64,000 nucleotides of DNA from Pachyseris speciosa (taxonomy: Eukaryota > Cnidaria > Anthozoa > Scleractinia > Pachyseridae): the NCBI GenBank assembly GCA_016490735.1, contig JAEMWC010000008.1:1121001-1185000 (forward strand), given 5' to 3'. Below, in pieces: positions 59,205-64,000 of the stretch. The position numbers were made by a program, and so were the translations under genes. The notes under the pieces are model-generated. The model did not search any database and was not told the DNA's origin. It saw only the letters and a program-made list of their open reading frames with translations. Position 1 is the first letter of the stretch; every line of letters begins with the position of its first letter.

Positions 59205-60720
59205 CTGGATTAATGTACCAGCGACCCCTTAGAAGCATCTAAATGCCGGATAAACTCGGACATTGGAATAATTTAGTGATTTACCCTTTTAAGAGAACTG
59301 AAAGGTCATAAGTGGCGTCACTACACGTGGAAAATATAGAACTTGGAATAATTACACATAACTGGTGTATTGGGTGACTTTTAGGGAACCTATGTTGTAA
59401 ACACTTTAGAATAAAAATCAGCGATATAAAGAGTGAACGACGTTTCGATGGCGGACTCCATGTCATCATTATCAAGTTCGAAATTCATGGAGTCATCGAA
59501 ACGTCGTTCACTCTTTTTATCACTGATTTTTATTCTATGTCACTGAATGGTTGTCTTTCTGTGTAAAATGAACCAGAACTAATATAGTAATCGTTGACCG
59601 TACGCGTTTTAGAAGAACAAGAATTTCTTCTGTTTTCCATAATTCGCCGGCTTCCTTTGTGTGCCTCCCCCTCTTCCCCTGCGCGCTTTCTTTGCAAAGT
59701 TGGATTGAAGCGGAAACTTTTTCATGCGTTAAAGTCCGTGAAGTATTCAACATTCAAGTGGGGGCTGGGAGAACGAGAAACTTGCTCAACAAGGATAGTT
59801 GCTTTACATAGAAAATTCCCGTTTACTTACTAGTCAACCTTCCTAAATTAACGATTGTCTATTACCCTTGAGCAGTGCTTGATAATTGGTTTCCTTGCGC
59901 CAATCAAAACATGGAACAATGAACCAGAACTAAATATGATGATAGACCCTTAGTATAGGAAAACCGTGGTTCTGCCCTGGTGTACCGGTACACAAGGTAA
60001 TAACCATTGTTCTTTCTTTGTTCAGGAGTCATTTGTTAGCTGTTGTGTATTGTTTGGTCTTTTGTATCGGCCCTTGTGAACCGGTACACGAGGAAAGAAC
60101 CAGAACCGTGGTCATAACGGGTGCCATTCTGTGTGATATGAACTTGTAATAATGAACTGGAATGATGAATCAGAATTAATGTATAAGCTGATCCTTTTAG
60201 AAGAATTCTGGTCATTCATGGTGTAAGTCTTAGAACTGTGGAAAATAAAACTTGAAAAACCTGAAATGAAGCATTCATGAACGTGAGCGTCAACTAATAC
60301 ACAGATGAACCCTTTTAAAAGAAACTAGGTCCTAATGGATGACATTTTGTGTAAACACAACTTGGAATATTGGCCCTGCTAATGAACCTGTTGATCCAAC
60401 AAGTACCCTCAATTCGTACAAACTGATTTGGGAGAAGCGTTGCGACAGGACACATAAGAAATACACGTTATTTTGTAGTGACACAACATGGCATTCGCGC
60501 CCACAGGAGGTCTATTCCTTAATCCTGGAAACCATTATCACCCTCTCCCCCCTCCCTCCACACAAAGCTTTCAAGTAAACAGTCGGGGTAAAAGACTGAC
60601 AGCCATCTCTAGGCTTTCATGCACTAGACTCGTGCGTTTTGACCCCGATAGCGCAACAGGTCATAAAAAAATAGAACTTGGAATAGAAACAAGGATGCCA
60701 GCTCCCGTAGTTTCATTGTG
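59205..60720. repeat. degenerate interspersed repeat with an internal hairpin
   Basis: Phrases like ACCCTTTTAGAAG and TAGAACTTGGAATAAT recur irregularly (near 59220, 59284, 59336, 59600, 60190, 60310, 60358 and 60675) with ATGAACCAGAACTAAT variants between. At 59409-59536 a long inverted repeat (AGAATAAAAATCAGCGATAT with its partner ending ACTGATTTTTATTCT, around ACGTTTCGATG) looks like a retroelement terminus of the Penelope kind. No gene is seen. Confidence 0.5.
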
Positions 60721-62536
60721 ACCCTTTTTGATGCTGCAGGCCTCTAGGTCTTTGCAAAATCATCCCCGGTTACTTAATCAGTGCTCTTATATTGGGGAGC
60801 TAATTGACTTCTTCTGTTTTCGAAACAAAGGACACAGCCTTTCACCGTGAAGTACACGAAATTTGAAGAGAATCAGGCAAATTGTATTTCGCTTACGAAC
60901 TCAGGCGCAGTTCTGTGCTCTTTAACCGTACGAAACTAGCGTCAACTCTTGTATTCTTCTGTTAGGTCATGTACTTCTCTCGTTTGTCGAGAGAACTATC
61001 TTGGAGTTCTCAGCTAGGAACCTGAACTCACGGTACCGTTGCCTCTTCCAGAGTTTTGGATTTGTTATTTGACAATTTTAATTTCTCGTGGCATCCATTT
61101 AAACTTTCCTATCGGTGACAACAAACATGACAATTTACGAAAATGCCCTCGCACAGTTCCCCTATTTTGATTTGCAAGTGATATAAAGAAGGCAGTTAAA
61201 AAATTTTCAAAACAAAACACTACGTAAGACTGATTTAAAGGTCGCCACACACAAGTCTCTGCGATAAGCCGCCTTGTATGCACTGCTTGGGAGACATTTC
61301 ACTGGGTCAAGGCGCATATCAAGTACACACGAGACGACTTGTCGCAACCACCTGTCTATATGCAGATAAATGGAGCTTTCCTATTGGCTTAATTTTTTAT
61401 TTTGTCGCGAGAACAGGTCGCATGACATTGGAAACGAGGCGATCTAACTGGAAATTTGTAAGTTTTTCTTATGTAAATGTATTCCTCCGCAAGAGCCTCC
61501 ACAAGCAGGTTTCAATTCGTGCGTCAAGCAAGTCGCGGGGACAAAATTTGGTCTCCGCGACAGCATTTTTGCGTGAGACTAGGCACGTCAGACGAGTAGA
61601 ATGAAGACGCGGGGCAAGGAACAAGTTCTTCGCGTCACTAAACGAGTGTGAAAGATCTCACTTCAACAGCAACCAGCCATCCTCATCTGGGTTCGCCACG
61701 AAAAGAACAAGGGAGACGCTCTACCTAGAGCGTCAGTCAGACGTTCAGCAACGTGCTATCGTAGAGGGTCTATTATAGCAGTAACGTGCTATCGTAGAGG
61801 GTCTATTATAGGGGTCCGTGCATTCCGCAAACCGCCATATTTTGTTCTTCCCAGACCGCAAACCGCCTTCATTTTCTTCTGAAGACCGAAACCGCACTTA
61901 TAGCAGAGCGATTATCACCCTAAGCGATCTTTTAAATGTAATTAACAAATTCTTTACGATATGTAAGCACAATAATCGTATTTCTGTTCCTGAATACCTC
62001 TAAATTTTAAAAGAGGAGCTTCTTATTTCTAATTCCATTCAGTTACCTATAAAACGCCGCGGTCTACGGCTTACGATCAAAACAACCAGCGGAAAATTTC
62101 AGCTTGTATGTTACCCATAAAACCAGAAAAGCCACAGTCAATGAAGCTAGGTCACAACAGTTCACCGTAGCACAGCTGAACAGAAAGGGTTAAACGGTTT
62201 AAACGAGAACTGAAAAATATATTTCTTGATCTTCTGTGACCTTTTGGGTCAATGCAGGTGGCTGAAACCCTCGTCCTGATCACGTGACCATCCAAAATCT
62301 GGGTGGTAAAAAAATTTGATGGCAGAGAGCGGTGGCAAAGTCAAGAAACTGTTACTCTTTAACAGCAGAATTTTACAGGTATTTCTGGGAAGATATTGCC
62401 GAACGCATGATCGAAAGTTTTAAATAAATAACCAGTTTATTAAACCCTTTGGTAGTGTATAACACTAAATTACAAGGGAGGTGGTCAATTCTACACAAAA
62501 AAGCATAATTACACTTGACACAGAAGGCAAAAACAA
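60721..62536. other. intergenic, no gene; one 33-base direct repeat
   Basis: AACGTGCTATCGTAGAGGGT plus the following CTATTATAG occurs twice, 33 bases apart (61750-61812). No exon is supported. Open frames at 61278-61604 and nearby carry no motif. Confidence 0.4.
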
Positions 62537-63390
62537 TTAAACCCTATTATAACTGTGAGTAACGAAACTACTAAGGCGGTCCGTTCTGACAAGGCGGAAA
62601 TCAGAACGGGAACAACCAGACCTCAGCCCGTACACATGAGCGACACTCGTGGACTGTGGCAACAGGTGTGAGAGGAAACCGGACTCCTTGATGTTAGATA
62701 TAAAACGCCTGCAAGCTTCATCACGGCGCGTCAGCAGCGTAGGCAAGCCACAGATCACTAGTGCCGACTCATAAGAGCAATCTGGAAAAATGACTCAGAG
62801 CAGACTTCTGCACGCTTTCAACCAACTGAACCAGACAAGCGGGTAACGCGGCCCACACCGGAGATGTAAATTCTAAAATGGCTGCACAAGGCTACAATAA
62901 GCTTTAATGAGATCAGCTGGTGGGAGGCCTGATTTCCTTAAGACACGTAAACGTAGAGACGCTTGCGTGCTTTCTTCACAATATAGTGGCTTTGATTAGA
63001 CCACGACAAATTGTGCGACAGATGGACACCGAGCAACTTATAAGATGACACCTGCTCTATAACACAGCCCGACATCTGTAAGGGAGATGGGTCCGAAGAC
63101 TTATACTTATACTGTAGGTACTGTAGGAAATCTATGCGTAACTCTTTACATTTGGGTGGATTTAGCTAATACAATGACTACTAGCATATGAACAAATATC
63201 CCTCGCTACAAAGGCTAGCAAACTGATTGAACATCTAGGAATAATTTCTAAGACTGACAAATCGTCCACATACTTAACTCTAGTTTTCCAGTCATTCACT
63301 AGGTTGTTGACGAGGACTGCAAACAACAGGGGGGCTAGCCTTGTCCCCTGAGGGATACCGCCCCTCGGGATAACGCTGCTGGACAACTAC
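62537..63390 (-). mobile_element. CR1-like LINE fragment (reverse transcriptase C-terminal half)
   Basis: Read on the minus strand from 63386 down: RGGIPQGTRLAPLLFAV and WKTRVKYVDDLSV (RT catalytic YVDD). Then, in shifted frames, pieces with YKLLGVHLSHNLSW and ICGLPTLLTRRDEACRRF, ending at a stop at 62537. Several frameshifts make it a dead copy. Confidence 0.82.
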
Positions 63391-63404
63391 GCGTTTGAAT
63401 CTGG

Positions 63405-63880
63405 AAACTTATCTTTTCCCAAAGGCAGGGAATAATTTCTCTGATACCTAAGAAAAAGAAAAATGCCGCATACTTAAAGAATTGGCGTCCAGTATCATTG
63501 TTAAATGTCGATTACAAGATAGCTACTAAGACAAGAGCAACTCGCCCAGAAAAGGTGCTACCACATAAGTCACCCATCTTAGTCAGGCTACATTTAAGGT
63601 AGAATCATCGGCGAAAGCATTCGTCAAATAGCAGATATAATGAACTTTACCAAAAGTATGCAAATTCCAGGAATAGCTATAGTTTTGGACTTTGAAAAAG
63701 CTTTTGATTCTGTCGAATGGGATTATGTTCAAAGGTGCCTTTCAACTTTCAACTTCGGTCCCCAACTTCGACAGTGGATTAGCGTATTCTATAAGAACAT
63801 TTCAAGCTGTGTGCTTAACAATGGCCATGCCTCAAAACACTTTCACTTAGCACGTGGTGTGCGTCAGGGCTGCAATTCTT
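63405..63880 (+). mobile_element. L1/Tx1-like LINE fragment (reverse transcriptase core)
   Basis: The plus strand reads ISLIPKKKK-like text then LKNWRPVSLLNVDYKIA (near 63475), then in another frame VLDFEKAFDSVEWDYVQ (near 63685) and ARGVRQGC (63850). Same superfamily as the element at 1-3692. It stops abruptly after RGVRQGC. Confidence 0.85.
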
Positions 63881-64000
63881 TAACTAACACTAGTGAGCAG
63901 CACGACGGAAGACTTGTGGTTGTAGTTGTAGTTTTCTTTTTATTTCCTACGCGTTTCGTCTCTCACGGAGACTTCATCAGGGAATGAATACAACTAACAT
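63881..64000 (+). other. edge of another repeat element
   Basis: Sequence containing GCGTTTCGTCTCTCACGGAG and CTTCATCAGGGAATGAATAC replaces the LINE abruptly. The style resembles ends of Penelope-type elements. It is cut by the window edge. Confidence 0.3.

Overview
The window looks like nuclear DNA from an anthozoan cnidarian, most likely a stony coral. It is AT-rich, with small exons separated by introns, and is crowded with short inverted-repeat elements, tRNA-derived repeats and non-LTR retrotransposon remnants of types common in coral assemblies. No bacterial or viral gene layout is present. Most real coding sequence lies in exons of 50-700 bases. I joined these by hand from splice sites with matching phases, so exon ends are predictions.

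Left part (1-13.3 kb): a 5'-truncated, frameshifted L1-type retrotransposon (1-3692, + strand) lies in an intron of a minus-strand gene whose nine visible exons run from 13268 down to 3887. That gene encodes a signal peptide, a von Willebrand factor A domain, a Ser/Thr-rich stalk and most of a GAIN-type domain. The membrane part should lie beyond the left edge. It looks like an adhesion-GPCR-type receptor.

Middle (13.3-40 kb): mostly repeats. There is a palindrome with two tRNA-like elements, a decayed CR1/jockey-like LINE, a tRNA-derived SINE, long AG and CT tracts, six near-identical tandem 250-bp units each holding a tRNA-like sequence, and several MITE families (one nested inside another). 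Two genes I do not recognise are threaded through this: a plus-strand gene starting at 18366 (two exons) and a minus-strand gene with exons between 36736 and 26734.

Right part (40.6-58.8 kb): the most notable region. Four Dickkopf-3-like secreted protein genes lie side by side on alternating strands: 40661-43689 (+), 45478-48191 (-), 49053-51991 (+) and 55208-58762 (-). All four reconstruct to complete reading frames (200, 243, 207 and 343 aa) with signal peptide and two cysteine-rich domains. They share the first and last intron positions, but the middle intron(s) sit at different places. The fourth has a long basic/acidic N-terminal region and has lost cysteines in both domains. Dickkopf proteins are secreted modulators of Wnt or related signalling, so this is a local expansion of a signalling family.

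Right edge (58.8-64 kb): degenerate repeats and pieces of at least two LINEs in opposite orientations.
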